Of a stretch of DNA of 64,000 bases, positions 41,704 through 52,275 are shown piece after piece. The DNA comes from Channallabes apus. Lineage: Eukaryota; Chordata; Actinopteri; Siluriformes; Clariidae. Within the stretch, counting starts at the first letter, position 1, and each line of letters begins with the position of its first letter. Below the pieces are notes generated by a model. The model was not told the DNA's origin. It searched no databases and worked only from the letters and a program-made list of their open reading frames with translations. A program made the position numbers and the translations under genes. Location of the stretch: the NCBI GenBank assembly GCA_030522415.1, contig CM060109.1, positions 29,967,892 to 30,031,891 of the forward strand, given 5' to 3'.

Positions 41704-42220
41704 TGTAACATCCGATCCGCCCCAGCCCCGGAGATCAGGTTCACCGGATTACTGAGCCGTAGCTTTGTCTCCCCCTAGTGTGTCTACGTATGTCATTGTC
41801 TCTCATTAACACCAAAGAGAAATCACCTGTGTCTACCTTGTGTGTCTCACTATTTAACCCAGCCGAACCCATACCACAATGTCTGGTCACCGTTGTGCAC
41901 ACCCCTACAGTTAACTACATGTGTTTACTCTCTTTTCCTCTCAGGCGAGGCAGCAGAAGCGAGGCGCTTCACGCGTACGGACAGATCCCGGTTCGAGTCG
42001 AGTCACAGTACTTTCAAGTATCTACACTGTGCGTTTTACTTTGTGTTTTTGAGTTTCCGCCTGCAGACCGCCCCTGGAGAGGCACCGTTGAAGTTAAAAT
42101 TTATGTTTGAAGAGAGACTTTAAGTTGTTCAAGTCAAAAACGGGACTTTAAAGAAACAAACATTATTTCCTGCACCTGCGTTCCTGTGTGTGTGTGTTTT
42201 CACTAGGAGTAGACATGACA
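41704..42220 (+). repeat. 5' LTR of the Gypsy element
   Basis: 517 bp, bounded by TG and CA. A TATA-like TATTTAA lies at 41851-41857, and a likely transcription start at 41881 (GTCTGGTCACC) is 30 bp downstream. The polyadenylation hexamer seen in the 3' LTR (AATAAA) is altered here to AAGAAA. A box-B-like GGTTCGAGTC lies near 41990. The gag start codon at 42215 lies in the last six bases. Confidence 0.9.
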
Positions 42221-43110
42221 GATGACCAGACCCTGTACCCGAACGCAGCAGGAACACCCTTACCCGACAACACAGTCCCCATGATGGACTACATCAGACG
42301 GCAGCAGGGACAGATGGACAGCCTAGCCAGGGCGATCAACGACGTGACATCGCGGCTAGACAGTCGCCCCCACCTGCGGCGCCGAGACGCGCGTCACGAT
42401 CTCCACCACGAGCCGCCCCCCCGGAAAGGTATGCTGGCGACCCAGAGGGTTGCAGAAAATTCCTCTTGGCCTGTGAGCTGTACCTGGCTGAGTATCCCGG
42501 TCTCGATGAGAGACAAAAGATCAGTTTTGTCACGCAACAGCTCACAGGTGCAGCGATGGACTGGGCCACCGCTATGTGGAGTGCGGGGGGTCGGGATATG
42601 AGCGACTTCATCCGCTTCCTCCGCGCGTTCCGCGCCGTCTTCGACCACCCGGACCAGGGCCGGACAGGAGAACAACAACTGCTGAGGCTCAAGCAGGGGC
42701 CAACCACCGTCGCTGATTATTCGGTAAGATTTAAAATCCTGGCCGCGGAGAGTGAATGGTGTGAAAAAAGCCTCCTCACCCGCTTCCGGGACGGTCTCCA
42801 GCCAGACATCCAGCTGGAGTTGGCATGCCGAGATGCCGAGATGGACCTGGATGAAACTATCCAACTCGCCATTAAGTTGGACCTCCGCGGTCAGAAACGG
42901 CAGGCCCCCACCCGGGCGGCAGGAAGCAGAGTCGAGCCGCACCACCGCCCCTGCCTCAGTAGAAGCCCGCCGGAACCACGCGAAACCCCAACGACAGAGC
43001 CTATGGACGTAGGCACATCCCGGTTATCGTGGACTCCCGGTTATCGACTAACGGCCGGACTGTGCCTGTACTGCGAGGGGGGGGGGGCATCTCATCCGAG
43101 AATGCCCACT
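42215..43110 (+). pseudogene. Gypsy gag with zinc knuckle, frame broken twice
   Basis: Gag forms the retrotransposon particle and binds its RNA. From the ATG at 42215 the first frame gives MTDDQTLYPNAAGTPL and a coiled, glutamine-rich start. The frame changes at a 7-C run (42416-42422). The second frame then carries the capsid-like core (PEGCRKFLLACELYLAEYPG, TGAAMDWATAMW, LRAFRAVFDHPD, RFKILAAES), which is the sushi/PEG10-type gag. The nucleocapsid knuckle starts LCLYC near 43060, but an 11-G run (43077-43087) shifts the frame so the His and last Cys fall in the next one. Either run could be a true mutation or a sequencing slip. Confidence 0.8.
42221..42231 (+). other. putative self-primer binding site
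   Basis: The eleven bases GATGACCAGAC directly after the 5' LTR do not resemble a tRNA 3' end complement (no TGG start). They can pair with GTCTGGTCACC at 41881-41891 at 10 of 11 positions, 9 of them contiguous. In Tf1 and sushi-type elements the mRNA 5' end serves as primer in this way. The pairing is seen in the sequence; the role is inference. Confidence 0.6.
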
Positions 43111-43120
43111 GTTAAAAGTA

Positions 43121-43282
43121 AACACGGACACACCCCCACGAACCGCACGCACGAACACACGTCCAAGAACCAGAAACACAACCACACCTCCACGAACCGC
43201 ACGCACGAACACCTATCCACGAACCATAAACACGGACACACCCCCACGAACCGAGAAAACAAATACACCTCCACGAACCAAC
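43121..43282 (+). repeat. 27-bp coding tandem repeat between gag and protease
   Basis: In the pol frame six 9-residue units follow one another: [45 protein letters not shown] and KTNTPPRTN. The units are proline, threonine and arginine rich. They separate the nucleocapsid knuckle from the protease. Confidence 0.85.
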
Positions 43283-43294
43283 CGGTCATTTTGT

Positions 43295-45082
43295 GTGAAT
43301 GCTACATTGTCTTATAATAATCATGTGATTTCTGTTTCCCCCCTAATAGATTCGGGATCGGCTGGGAATTTCATTTCATTCTCTCTACTTTCCTCGCTGC
43401 ACGCTCCTGTGTCGAAGCTTCCAACCCCGATCGTGATTAACGCTCTCGATGGCAACCCATTAGGTCAATCGCCTGTTAACATGATCTCCGTGCCCCTACG
43501 ATTAACTTTCCCGAATCACACTGAGGAGTTAGAATTTTATGTAATCTCCCAGGTGAGTCAGTCCGTCGTGCTCGGCCTCCCCTGGCTTAGCTCTCATAAC
43601 CCAAATTTTGATTGGGCAGGTGCTCGCATCCTTTCATGGTCCCCCCGATGCGCGAAATTTTGTATGCCATCCTCATTGATGGCCCAAACGACCACAGTAG
43701 AAAGTCCTAGCGCCCTAGTCTCTACCCTTGTGCCATCAGAGTACGTGAAGTTTAAAGACGTATTTAGTATCAGGGCAGCTGCACGACTTCCCCCTCACCG
43801 CCCGTGGGACTGCGCTATTGACCTCCTGCCGGGGAAAACACCGCCCTGCTCGCGGATTTACCCATTGTCAGTGTCTGAAACAAGGGCAATGGAGGAATAC
43901 GTGAGAGAGGCTCTCCAGCAGGGGCTCATTAGTCGCTCCACGTCGCCCGCATCGGCAGGGTTCTTTTTTATCGAGAAAAAAGGTGGGGGCCTTCGGCTGT
44001 GTATTGATTATCGAGGGCTCAATACCATCACAGTAAAATATAAGCACCCGCTGCCCCTGGTTCCGGCCGCGATCGATCTGCTCCGCGGCGCGTCCATCTT
44101 TACCAAACTTGACCCCCGCAGCGCTTATAACCTCGTTCGTGTTCGCAAGGGCGATGAGTGGAAGACAGCGTTTAGCACTACATCAGGTCATTATCAGTAC
44201 AATGTAATGGCTTATGGACTGGTGAACGCGCCTGCGGTGTTTCAGGGGTTCATGAATGACGTGCTCCGACATATGTTAAGCCGGTTTGTGATAGTATATT
44301 TAGATGACATCCTAATATACTCTCGGTCATACGAAGAGCATGTTCGTCATGTGACCGCCGTCGTCCGTCGACTGAGGGAACATGGGCTCTATGTGAAGGC
44401 GGAGAAATGTGAATTTCATAAGACAGAGGTTGCATTCCTGGGCTATCGCATAGGGCCACTGGGGGTCAAGATGGACGCAGCCAAGGTCAGAGCGGTACTC
44501 CAATGGCCGGAGCCGACATCAGTGAAGGCTCTACAAAGCTTCCTCGGGTTTGCCAATTTTTACAGGCGCTTTATTAGGGGCTATAGTACGTTGGCAGCAC
44601 CGCTCACTAGCTTACTGAAGGGTAAGCGGCGCAAATTACACCAGTTCACGCTGGATGCGCGCGTCGCGTTTCAGTGCCTAAAACAAGCTTTTACCTCCGC
44701 GCCTATATTAAAACTTCCCGACCCTAACAAGCCCTTCGTAGTGGAGGTTGACGCGTCAGAGGAAGGACTCGGAGCGGTACTGTCACAGCGCCATGGCCAC
44801 CCGGAGAAGTTATTCCCCTGTGCTTTTTTCTCGCGAAAACTGACACCTGCCGAATGCAACTATGATATCGGAAATTGCGAACTGCTGGCAATAAAAGCGG
44901 CATTAGAGGAGTGGAGGCATTGGTTGGAAGGGTCAGAACATCCATTCACGGTACTCACGGATCATAAGAACTTGCTTGTTAGAGTACCTCCAACAAGCAA
45001 AAAGACTAAACCCCCGACAAGCCCGCTGGGCACTGTTTTTCACTCGGTTCCACTATATTATCACTTATCGCCCCGGTTCTAA
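43295..45082 (+). pseudogene. Gypsy pol: protease, reverse transcriptase, RNase H
   Basis: The frame is open from about 43088, and 43295 is only its first ATG. The protease active site is [10 protein letters not shown] (Asp near residue 19 counted from 43295). RT motifs are [42 protein letters not shown] and the catalytic YLDDILIYS at about 44297. The connection has [15 protein letters not shown], and RNase H shows [18 protein letters not shown] and VLTDHKN. At 44971-44978 the sequence CTTG is present twice in tandem; after this the frame is wrong and stops at 45082, while the true continuation ([16 protein letters not shown]) runs in another frame. Confidence 0.88.
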
Positions 45083-46747
45083 GAATTTAAAAGCGGACGC
45101 GTTATCCCGCTGCTTTGCGATGCAGGACCGAACCCAGGTGCCTGAACCCATTCTGCCCCCGTCACTCGTGGTGGCCCCGATCACGTGGGACCTCGATGCG
45201 GAGATAGCCCAGGCGACACGGTCAGAACCCGTGCCGCCGGACTGTCCTCCGGATCGAACCTATGTGCCGGAGTCGCTACGTGAACGAGTGATAGTGGAAG
45301 CACACACTAATTTGTCATCAGGACATCCCGGCAAAGTAAGAACACGCCAACTACTAGAACCTAGGTTCTGGTGGCCAAATCTGCGGGAAACAGTGAAAAC
45401 AGTCGAGGAACTGCGCTACTTTCGTCTTGCGCTACTTGTGCAACCACCAAGAGCCCCCGAGGGTTGCCAGTTGGAAAATTAATGCCCTTACCCACACCTA
45501 ACAGACCGTGGTCCCACCTAGCGGTGGACTTTGTGACGGACCTGCCAGTGTCTAAAGGGTACACGACAGTCCTAGTGGTAGTAGATCGCTTCTCAAAAGG
45601 CTGCCGGTTTATTCCGTTCTGCGCCCTCCCAACCGCCTCCCAGGTGACAGAAACCCTATTCAACAATGTGTTTCGCTACTACGGCATACCGGAAGATATT
45701 GTTTCCGATCGTGGTCCCCAATTTGTCGCAAAAGTCTGGAAAGCTTTTTTCCAGAAATTGGGGACCACTGTTAGTCTAACGTCAGGCTATCACCCGGAAT
45801 CTAACGGGCAGGCAGAGCGGACTGTCCAAGATCTCGGGAAATTCCTCCGCGCATATTGTAGTAGTCGGCAACATGAATGGGCGGACTGTTTATTCTGGGC
45901 GGAATATGCGCAAAACTCATTGAGACACTCCTCAACCGGCCTAACGCCGTTTCAATGTGTGCTCGGACATCAGCCACCGCTCTGTCCCTGGGATGCCACT
46001 CCGACCAATATCCCCATGGTGGATGAGTGGTTTAAGAAAGCGGAAAAAGTATGGGAGGGGGCGCATGCCAGTATCTCCCAAGCAGTTCGCCGGTTCAAAA
46101 AATTCGCCGATAGGCGGCGAAGGGAAAGTCCTCCGCTCCAGGTAGGAGATCGGGTTTGGCTCTCGACAAAGGATCTCTCTCTCAACCTCCCCTGCCGTAA
46201 GCTCTCTCCCAGATTCATCGGTCCCTTCCCTATAATCTCTCAAATTAACCCCGTTTCTTTTAAATTGCAACTCCCCTCACACATGCGCATTAACCCCGTC
46301 TTTCACATCTCTCTTCTCAGGCCAGTGATGCGGGGACCATTAGACGGAGGCGTCGTAGACCCTTCACTCCCTGGGGCTGTGGAGATCGAGGGCGCTCCTG
46401 CATTTAGATTCCAGCAACTGCTGGACTCCCGAAGGCGAGGGGGCTCCCTCCAGTACCTGGTGGAGTGGGAGGGGTATGGGCCGGAGGAACGCAGCTGGGT
46501 CCCGGCAAAGGACATCCTGAGCCCAGAACTCATATTCGAGTTCCATCAAGCTCGACCGGATCGTCCTGTGCCACGACCTCCAGGCCGACCCGCTCGCCGG
46601 CAATTCCATCAGGCCGGTGGGTCCCGACCCCCTTCGGTACCTAGAGGGGAGCGCCCACCTCTCTCTCAGGAAGCCGGTCCTGGGAGGGGGGGTAATGTAA
46701 CATCCGATCCGCCCCAGCCCCGGAGATCAGGTTCACCGGATTACTGA
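44979..46747 (+). pseudogene. Gypsy pol: RNase H end, integrase and chromodomain
   Basis: The first frame (to 45482) gives the end of RNase H, including [11 protein letters not shown], and the two histidines of the integrase zinc finger ([10 protein letters not shown]). A frame change between about 45400 and 45428 moves the rest to a second frame, which has the zinc-finger cysteines (CATCATTKS) and the integrase core. Catalytic residues are Asp at 45527 (VDFVTDLP), Asp at 45707 (SDRGPQF) and Glu at 45815 (NGQAERT), spaced D,D-35-E. A GPF/GPY-type segment (FIGPFPI) and a chromodomain ([21 protein letters not shown]) follow. Chromodomains guide integration to chromatin marks. The frame ends at 46747, 52 bases inside the 3' LTR. 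Confidence 0.88.
46681..46695 (+). other. polypurine tract of the Gypsy element
   Basis: The run TGGGAGGGGGGGTAA sits immediately before the 3' LTR, where plus-strand DNA synthesis is primed in LTR retrotransposons. Confidence 0.8.
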
Positions 46748-47439
46748 GCCGTAGCTTTGTCTCCCCCTAGTGTGTCTACGTATGTCATTGTCTCTCATTA
46801 ACACCAAAGAGAAATCACCTGTGTCTACCTTGTGTGTCTCACTATTTAATCACCTGTGTCTACCTTGTGTGTCTCACTATTTAACCCAGCCGAACCCATA
46901 CCACAATGTCTGGTCACCGTTGTGCACACCCCTACAGTTAACTACATGTGTTTACTCTCTTTTCCCCCCACTCTTTTCGACCCGCTCGCCGGCAATTCCA
47001 TCAGGCCGGTGGGTCCCGACCCCCTTCGGTACCTAGAGGGGAGCGCCCACCTCTCTCTGAGGTAGGGGTGTGCACAACGGTCTGGTCACCGTTGTGCACC
47101 CCCCTACAGTTAACTACATGTGTTTACTCTCTTTTCCTCTCAGGTCTAAGGCGGTATCTGCAGGTGAGGCAGCGGAAGCGAGACGCTTCACGCGTACGGA
47201 CAGATCCCGGTTCGAGTCGATTCACAGTACTTTCAAGTATCTACACTGTGCGTTTTACTTTGTGTTTTTGAGTTTCCGCCTGCAGACCGCCCCTGGAGAG
47301 GCGCCGTTGAAGTTAAAATTTATGTTTGAAGAGAGACTTTAAGTTGTTCAAGTCAAAAACGGGACTTTAAATAAACAAACATTATTTCCTGCACCTGCGT
47401 TCCTTTGTGTGTGTGTTTTCACTAGGAGTAGACATGACA
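46696..47439 (+). repeat. 3' LTR of the Gypsy element, rearranged
   Basis: It is 227 bp longer than the 5' LTR. Differences in order are: a tandem duplication of about 36 bp (unit with ATCACCTGTGTCTACCTTGT) near 46814-46884; an insert that includes an exact 81-bp copy (46978-47058) of internal positions 46586-46666; a hairpin at 47062-47107; a second copy of the R start from 47080; and an extra TCTAAGGCGGTATCTGCAGG near 47144. It ends GACATGACA at 47439. AATAAA is present near 47368. Confidence 0.9.
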
Positions 47440-47444
47440 GTGAT

Positions 47445-47972
47445 GAAAATGCTGAACCTTTCTGTGGGTTTTATGGAGGGAGATCAAAAATTTAACGCAT
47501 AACTGACAAACCTCTTGTGTGTCTTGTAATTAATTATTACCAGGAACGAGCCATCAGGACTTTTAACCCATAGAGATAATTAATACCTTTTCTACCTGAG
47601 TGAAAAATAGATCACATTTCCTAAATAATTATTTCATGGCCTCGAGAGAATTTCATCAGACCCTAGTTAAGTGACCTATATGCAAATAGAGTGTCAAGAA
47701 TGTGAAAACAACATTGCTTATGAGCTGCATGTAAAATAAGAATAGACTCATAGCAAATGGAGAGGGAAAAAGACCATGCCTGTCTTTGGAAATTACTCAA
47801 TCTATGAGTATGTTTGAATTATTATCATTTCAATCACCATCAAGCAACCATCATTAATGTAGAAGTCTTGGCCCGTATGTTGCATTGATACTAATGATAT
47901 GTAAACAGTGTAGAACTGAATACTGACTTTGAGAACTTTCCTATTTACATTTGACCATTTTAATGTTTAAAT
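47445..47972. other. spacer between Gypsy and Tc1 elements
   Basis: AT-rich, no recognised feature. Confidence 0.4.
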
Positions 47973-47974
47973 TA

Positions 47975-49593
47975 CAGTGGTGTGAAAAACTATTTGCCCC
48001 CTTCCTGATTTCTTATTCTTTTGCATGTTTATCACACTTGAAATGTTTCTGCTCATCAAAAACCGTTAACTATTAGTCAAAGATAACATAATTGAACACA
48101 AAATGCAGTATTTAAATGAAGGTTTACGTTATTAAAGGAGAAAAAAAACTCCAAATCTACATGGCCCTGTGTGAAAAAGTGATTGCCCCCCTTGTTAAAA
48201 AATAACTTAATTGTGGTTTATCACACCTGAGTTCAATTTCTGTAGTCACCCCCAGGCCTGATTACTGCCACACCTGTTTCAATCAAGAAATCACTTAAAT
48301 AGGAGCTACCTGACACAGAGAAGTAGACCAAAAGCACCTCAGAAGCTAGACATCATGCCAAGATCCAAAGAAATTCAGGAACAAATGAGAACAAAAGTAA
48401 TTGAGATCTATCAGTCTTGTAAAGGTTATAAGGCCATTTCTAAAGCTTTGGGACTCCAGCGAACCACAGTGAGAGCCATTATCCACAAATGGCAAAAACA
48501 TGGAACAGTGGTGAACCTTCACAGGAGTGGCCGGCCGACCAAAATTACCCCAAGAGCGCAGAGACAACTCATCCGAGAGGCCACAAAAGACCCCAGGACA
48601 ACATCTAAAGAACTGCAGTCCTCACTTGCCTCAATTAAGGTCAGTGTTCACGACTCCACCATAAGAAAGAGACTGGGCAAAAACGGCCTGCATGGCAGAT
48701 TTCCAAGGCGCAGACCACATTTAACAAAAAGAACTTTAAGGCTCGTCTCAATTTTGCTAAAAAACATCTCAATGATTGCCAAGACTTTTGGGGAAAATAC
48801 CTTGTGGACCGACGAGACAAAAGTTGAACTTTTTGGAAGGTGCGTGTCCCATTACATCTGGCGTAAAAGTAACAGCATTTCAGAAAAAGAACATCATACC
48901 AACAGTAAAATATGGTGGTGGTAGTGTGATGGTCTGGGGTTGTTTTGCTGCTTCAGGACCTGGAAGGCTTGCTGTGATAGATGGAACCATGAATTCTACT
49001 GTCTACCAAAAAATCCTGAAGGAGAATGTCCGGCCATCTGTTCGTCAACTCAAGCTGAAGCGATCTTGGGTGCTGCAGCAGGACAATGACCCAAAACACA
49101 CCAGCAAATCCACCTCTGAATGGCTGAAGAAAATCAAAATGAAGACCTGAGTGGCCTAGTCAAAGTCCTGACCTGAATCCTATTGAGATGTTGTGGCATG
49201 ACCTTTAAAAGACAGTTCATGCTGGAAAACCCTCAAATAAAGCTGAATTACAACAATTCTGCAAAGATGAGTGGGCCAAAATTCCTCCAGAGCGCTGTAA
49301 AAGACTCGTTGCAAGTTATCGCAAATGCTTGATTGCAGCTATTGCTGCTAAGGGTGGCGCAACCAGTTATTAGGTTCAGGGGGCAATTACTTTTTCACAC
49401 AGGGCCACGTAGGTTTGGATTTTTTTTTCTCCCTAAATAATAAAACCCCTCATTTAAAAACTGCATTTTGTGTTTACTTGTCTTATCTTTGACTAATAGT
49501 TAAATGTGTTTGATGATCAGAAACATTTTGTGTGACAAACATGCAAAAGAATAAGAAATCAGGAGGGGGGCCAAATAGTTTTTCACACCACTG
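47975..49593 (+). mobile_element. Tc1-like transposon with both ends and IR/DR structure
   Basis: The ends CAGTGGTGTGAAAAACTATT and AATAGTTTTTCACACCACTG are perfect inverted copies, flanked by TA at 47973-47974 and 49594-49595. Each inverted repeat is over 200 bp and has a second inner motif (GTGTGAAAAAGTGATTGCCC at about 48170, and its complement near 49382). The total length of 1.6 kb is that of a full Tc1 element. The transposase has frame breaks, so this copy needs help from another. Confidence 0.93.
48355..49373 (+). pseudogene. Tc1 transposase, two frameshifts and one stop
   Basis: Starts MPRSKEIQEQMRTKVI. The N-terminal part has the paired-like helix-turn-helix region (KGYKAISKALGLQRTTVRAI), then GRPTKITPRAQR. 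The catalytic core has the first Asp in LWTDETKVELFG, the second in LQQDNDPKHTSK and the Glu in PDLNPIEMLWHDL. The frame changes near 48873 and again near 49145, and a TAA stop lies at 49206-49208. The terminal frame ends at TAG 49371-49373. The overall length is about 340 codons, the normal Tc1 size. Confidence 0.88.
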
Positions 49594-50040
49594 TATATTT
49601 CCTCAGAAAAACACTTGATGTTTGTTTTTCATATGTTATATTCTCAAAACGTTCTGGTGATGGAAATGACTACTTCTCATATGAGAATGGCCAGACTGGT
49701 TCTAGTCGACAGGATGTTTACTTTACACTAATTTAAATAATCTCTCCACACATCCATGTTGATCAGAAAAGCACTGAGAAGACAGATGTGCTATAACAGC
49801 AGAAGAGCATAGAAAGGTTAACAGCATGAATTTCCAGGTGTTCCTAATAATCTGTCAGAATGCAATCTTAATTCAAATTCAAATTTTATTTGTCACATAC
49901 ACAGTCATACACAGTACGATATGCAGTGAAATGCTTAGACAACTGCTTGTGACCTCAAAATAAAAGACTACAGTATGAATAGGAATAGGAAATAAATATG
50001 AAAAATAAAATAGAGGGTAAATTTAACTAGGAAAGAATAA

Positions 50041-50266
50041 AGTAAAATTCATTCATTCATTCATTCATTTTCTATACCGCTTAATCCTGTGTTCAGGGTC
50101 GCGGGGGACCTGGAGCCTATCCCAGGAGACTTCGGGACAGGGCGCCAATCCATCGCAGGGCACACACACATACACGCACTCACACACCCAATCACACACT
50201 ACGGGCAATTTGGGCATGCCAATTAGCCTAACCTGCATATCTTTGGACTGTGGGAGGAAACCGGAG
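50041..50266 (-). repeat. SINE family A fragment in the LINE 3' UTR
   Basis: The plus strand reads CATTCATTCATTCATTTTCT, GGGACCTGGAGCCTATCCCA and CATATCTTTGGACTGTGGGA, the family A tail and body in reverse. The tRNA-like head is missing. It divides the LINE tail (49868-50040) from its ORF2. Confidence 0.75.
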
Positions 50267-50368
50267 TTTTGAGTGATTTGATGACCACGAAGTGTAGTTG
50301 TGCAGTGGTCACTAGTGTAAACGAATGTCCAGAATGTCCGGAGTGTGTGTAAAAACCATATGTGTGGG

Positions 50369-52275
50369 TCAGTACTGTGTGGTGGTGTGATTGAGAGGCC
50401 GTATCGCCTGCGGGAAGAAGCTCCTCCTCAGTCTCTCTGTGTTGGCCTTCAGGGAGTGGAATCGCTTTCCTGACCTCAACAGAGAGAACAGTCCATTGTT
50501 GGGATGGCTGAGGTCCTTCACGATCTTCCTGGCCTTGGTCCAGCACCTCCTGCTGTAGATCGAGTGCAGGTCAGGGAGCTCTGCTGATCGCACCACCCTC
50601 TGTAGAGCTCGTCTGTCCTGCATGGTGCTGTTCCCGAACCAGGTTGAGATATTTCCCGTCAGGATGCTCTCTATGGTGCAGGAGTAAAAGTTCCTGAGCA
50701 CCTTGGAGGGCAGTCGGAAGTCTCTCAAGCACCTGAGGTGGTAGAGACGCTGTCGGGCGTCAACACCACGGTGTTGATGTGACAGGACCATGATAGGTCC
50801 TGCATGATGTGAACACCGAGGTATTTGAAGCTGTCCACTCTCTCCACTGGGCTGTCATTGATGATGGGGGTCTAGTAGTTCCTCTCCTGCTTAGTGCTGA
50901 AGTCCACTATCAACTCCTTTGTCTTACTGACTTTTAGAAGGAGGTTGTACCTCTGGCACCAGTTCTCCAGGATCCTAATCTCCTTCAGGTAGGCCATCTC
51001 GTTGTTATCAGAGATCAGGCCCACCACGACGGTGTCGTCAGCAAACTTAATGATGGTGGTGGAGCTGATAGTGGCCACACAGTCATATGTGTACAAAGAG
51101 TACAGCAGCGGGCTCAGAACACACCCCGGAGGGGCTCCAGTGCTGAGAGTTGTGGAGGCTGAGACATGTCTGCCCATCCTTACTGCCTGTGGTCTGCCCG
51201 TTAGGAAGTTGGTGATCCACTAACACAGAGATGAGCTGAGTCCCAGGTGCTCCATCTTGGTGGTGAGTGTGGAGGGAATTATGGTATTGAATGCAGAGCT
51301 GTAGTTGATGAAGAGCATTTTAACATAATTCCCCCTTCTAGTGTCCAAGTGAGTAAGTGATGTGTGGAGGAGATGAGAGATGGCATCGTCAGTAGAACGA
51401 TTTGGACGGTAAGCGAACTGTAGAGGGTCCAGTGTATCTGGTAGAGATGAAATGACGAAGTCCTTGACCAGGCGTTCAAAGCACTTCATCACTCCTGAGG
51501 TGAGGGCTACAGGGCGATAGTCATTGAGAGAAGCAGGATGTGGTTTCTTCGGGACAGGAACAATGATGGACTCTTTGAAGCATGTGGAGATCACCGACTG
51601 AGATAAGGAGATGTTGAATATCTCAGTGAACACAGGTGCTAGCTGGTCTGCGCAGGCTCTGAGAATACGGCCTGAGATGCCGTCTGGTCCTGCTGCTTTC
51701 CTGGTGTTCACTCTCCTGAAGGCTCTCCTCATGTCGTGCTCGGTGATGATGAGCGCGTTCCCGGTGCTGGCAGTGTCTTCCTGTCTGCAGCCGTTAGCGC
51801 CACTAGCATTAGCGCCGCTAGCATTAGCATCGCTAGCTTCTTTAGCTGCAGCCTCGAAGCGAGCATAGAAGGTGTTCAGCTCGTCTGCCAGAGTCGCGTC
51901 CGCGTTCGTCATACCGGATGTTGGTGCTTTATAATCCGTGATTGTTCTTAGTCCCTGCCACAGGCTCCTAGAGTCACTCTGTTGAAGCTGTGACTCTAGC
52001 TTTCTCCCGTAGCGCTGCTTCGCCTCTTTCACCGCCTTCCGGACGTTATATGACGCACCCTTGTATGGTTCCATGTCCCCCAACGCAAGTCCCGTGTTGT
52101 AGGCAGCGGTGTGAGATCTCAGAGCGTCGCGGATGGTTTTATCCACCCACGGCTTCTGGTTGGGAAACGTTCTTATAGTCTTTTTCTCCACGGTATCATC
52201 TGCTAGCTTCCTGATAAATCCCACAACCGCTTCCGTAAACACGCTGACGACATTATCGGAGCTGTTTCTGAACAT
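50369..52275 (-). pseudogene. LINE reverse transcriptase and C-terminal domain, with a few lesions
   Basis: RT motifs on the minus strand are TIRTFPNQKPWVDKTIRD, KAAGPDGISGRIL, SLNDYRPVALTSGVMKCFE, LQFAYRPNRSTDDAI, MLFINYSSAFNTI (normally LFIDYSSAFNT; Asn replaces the first catalytic Asp), [19 protein letters not shown] and [11 protein letters not shown]. After IVDFSTKQ come a C-terminal domain with LYHLRCLRDFRLPSKVL and FYSCTIESILTGNISTWFG. Lesions are a TAG stop at about 51220-51222, a stop near 50872 and a frame change near 50770-50790. The N for D substitution would abolish polymerase activity even if the frame were whole. Confidence 0.85.

Larger units (their letters stand above)
41704..47439 (+). 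mobile_element. Ty3/Gypsy chromovirus-type LTR retrotransposon (sushi-like), degraded
   Basis: The element is flanked by a 5-bp duplication, GTGAT, at 41699-41703 and 47440-47444. Its LTRs begin TGTAACATCC and end GACATGACA. Between them lie gag, protease, reverse transcriptase, RNase H, integrase and a chromodomain in the Gypsy order. The chromodomain and the RT motif [20 protein letters not shown] fit the sushi group of vertebrate chromoviruses. The coding region is interrupted by at least four frame changes (near 42416, 43077, 44972 and 45415), so this copy cannot make a full polyprotein. There is no envelope gene. The two LTRs differ in length (517 and 744 bp) through rearrangement of the 3' copy. 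Confidence 0.93.

Noticed and set aside
43121..43282. Could the regular repeats here be a CRISPR array
   Set aside because: Units are contiguous 27-bp coding repeats without unique spacers, in a eukaryotic retrotransposon.
43092..43289. Minus-strand frame rich in VCPCLWFV
   Set aside because: It is the antisense of the gag-pro tandem repeat.
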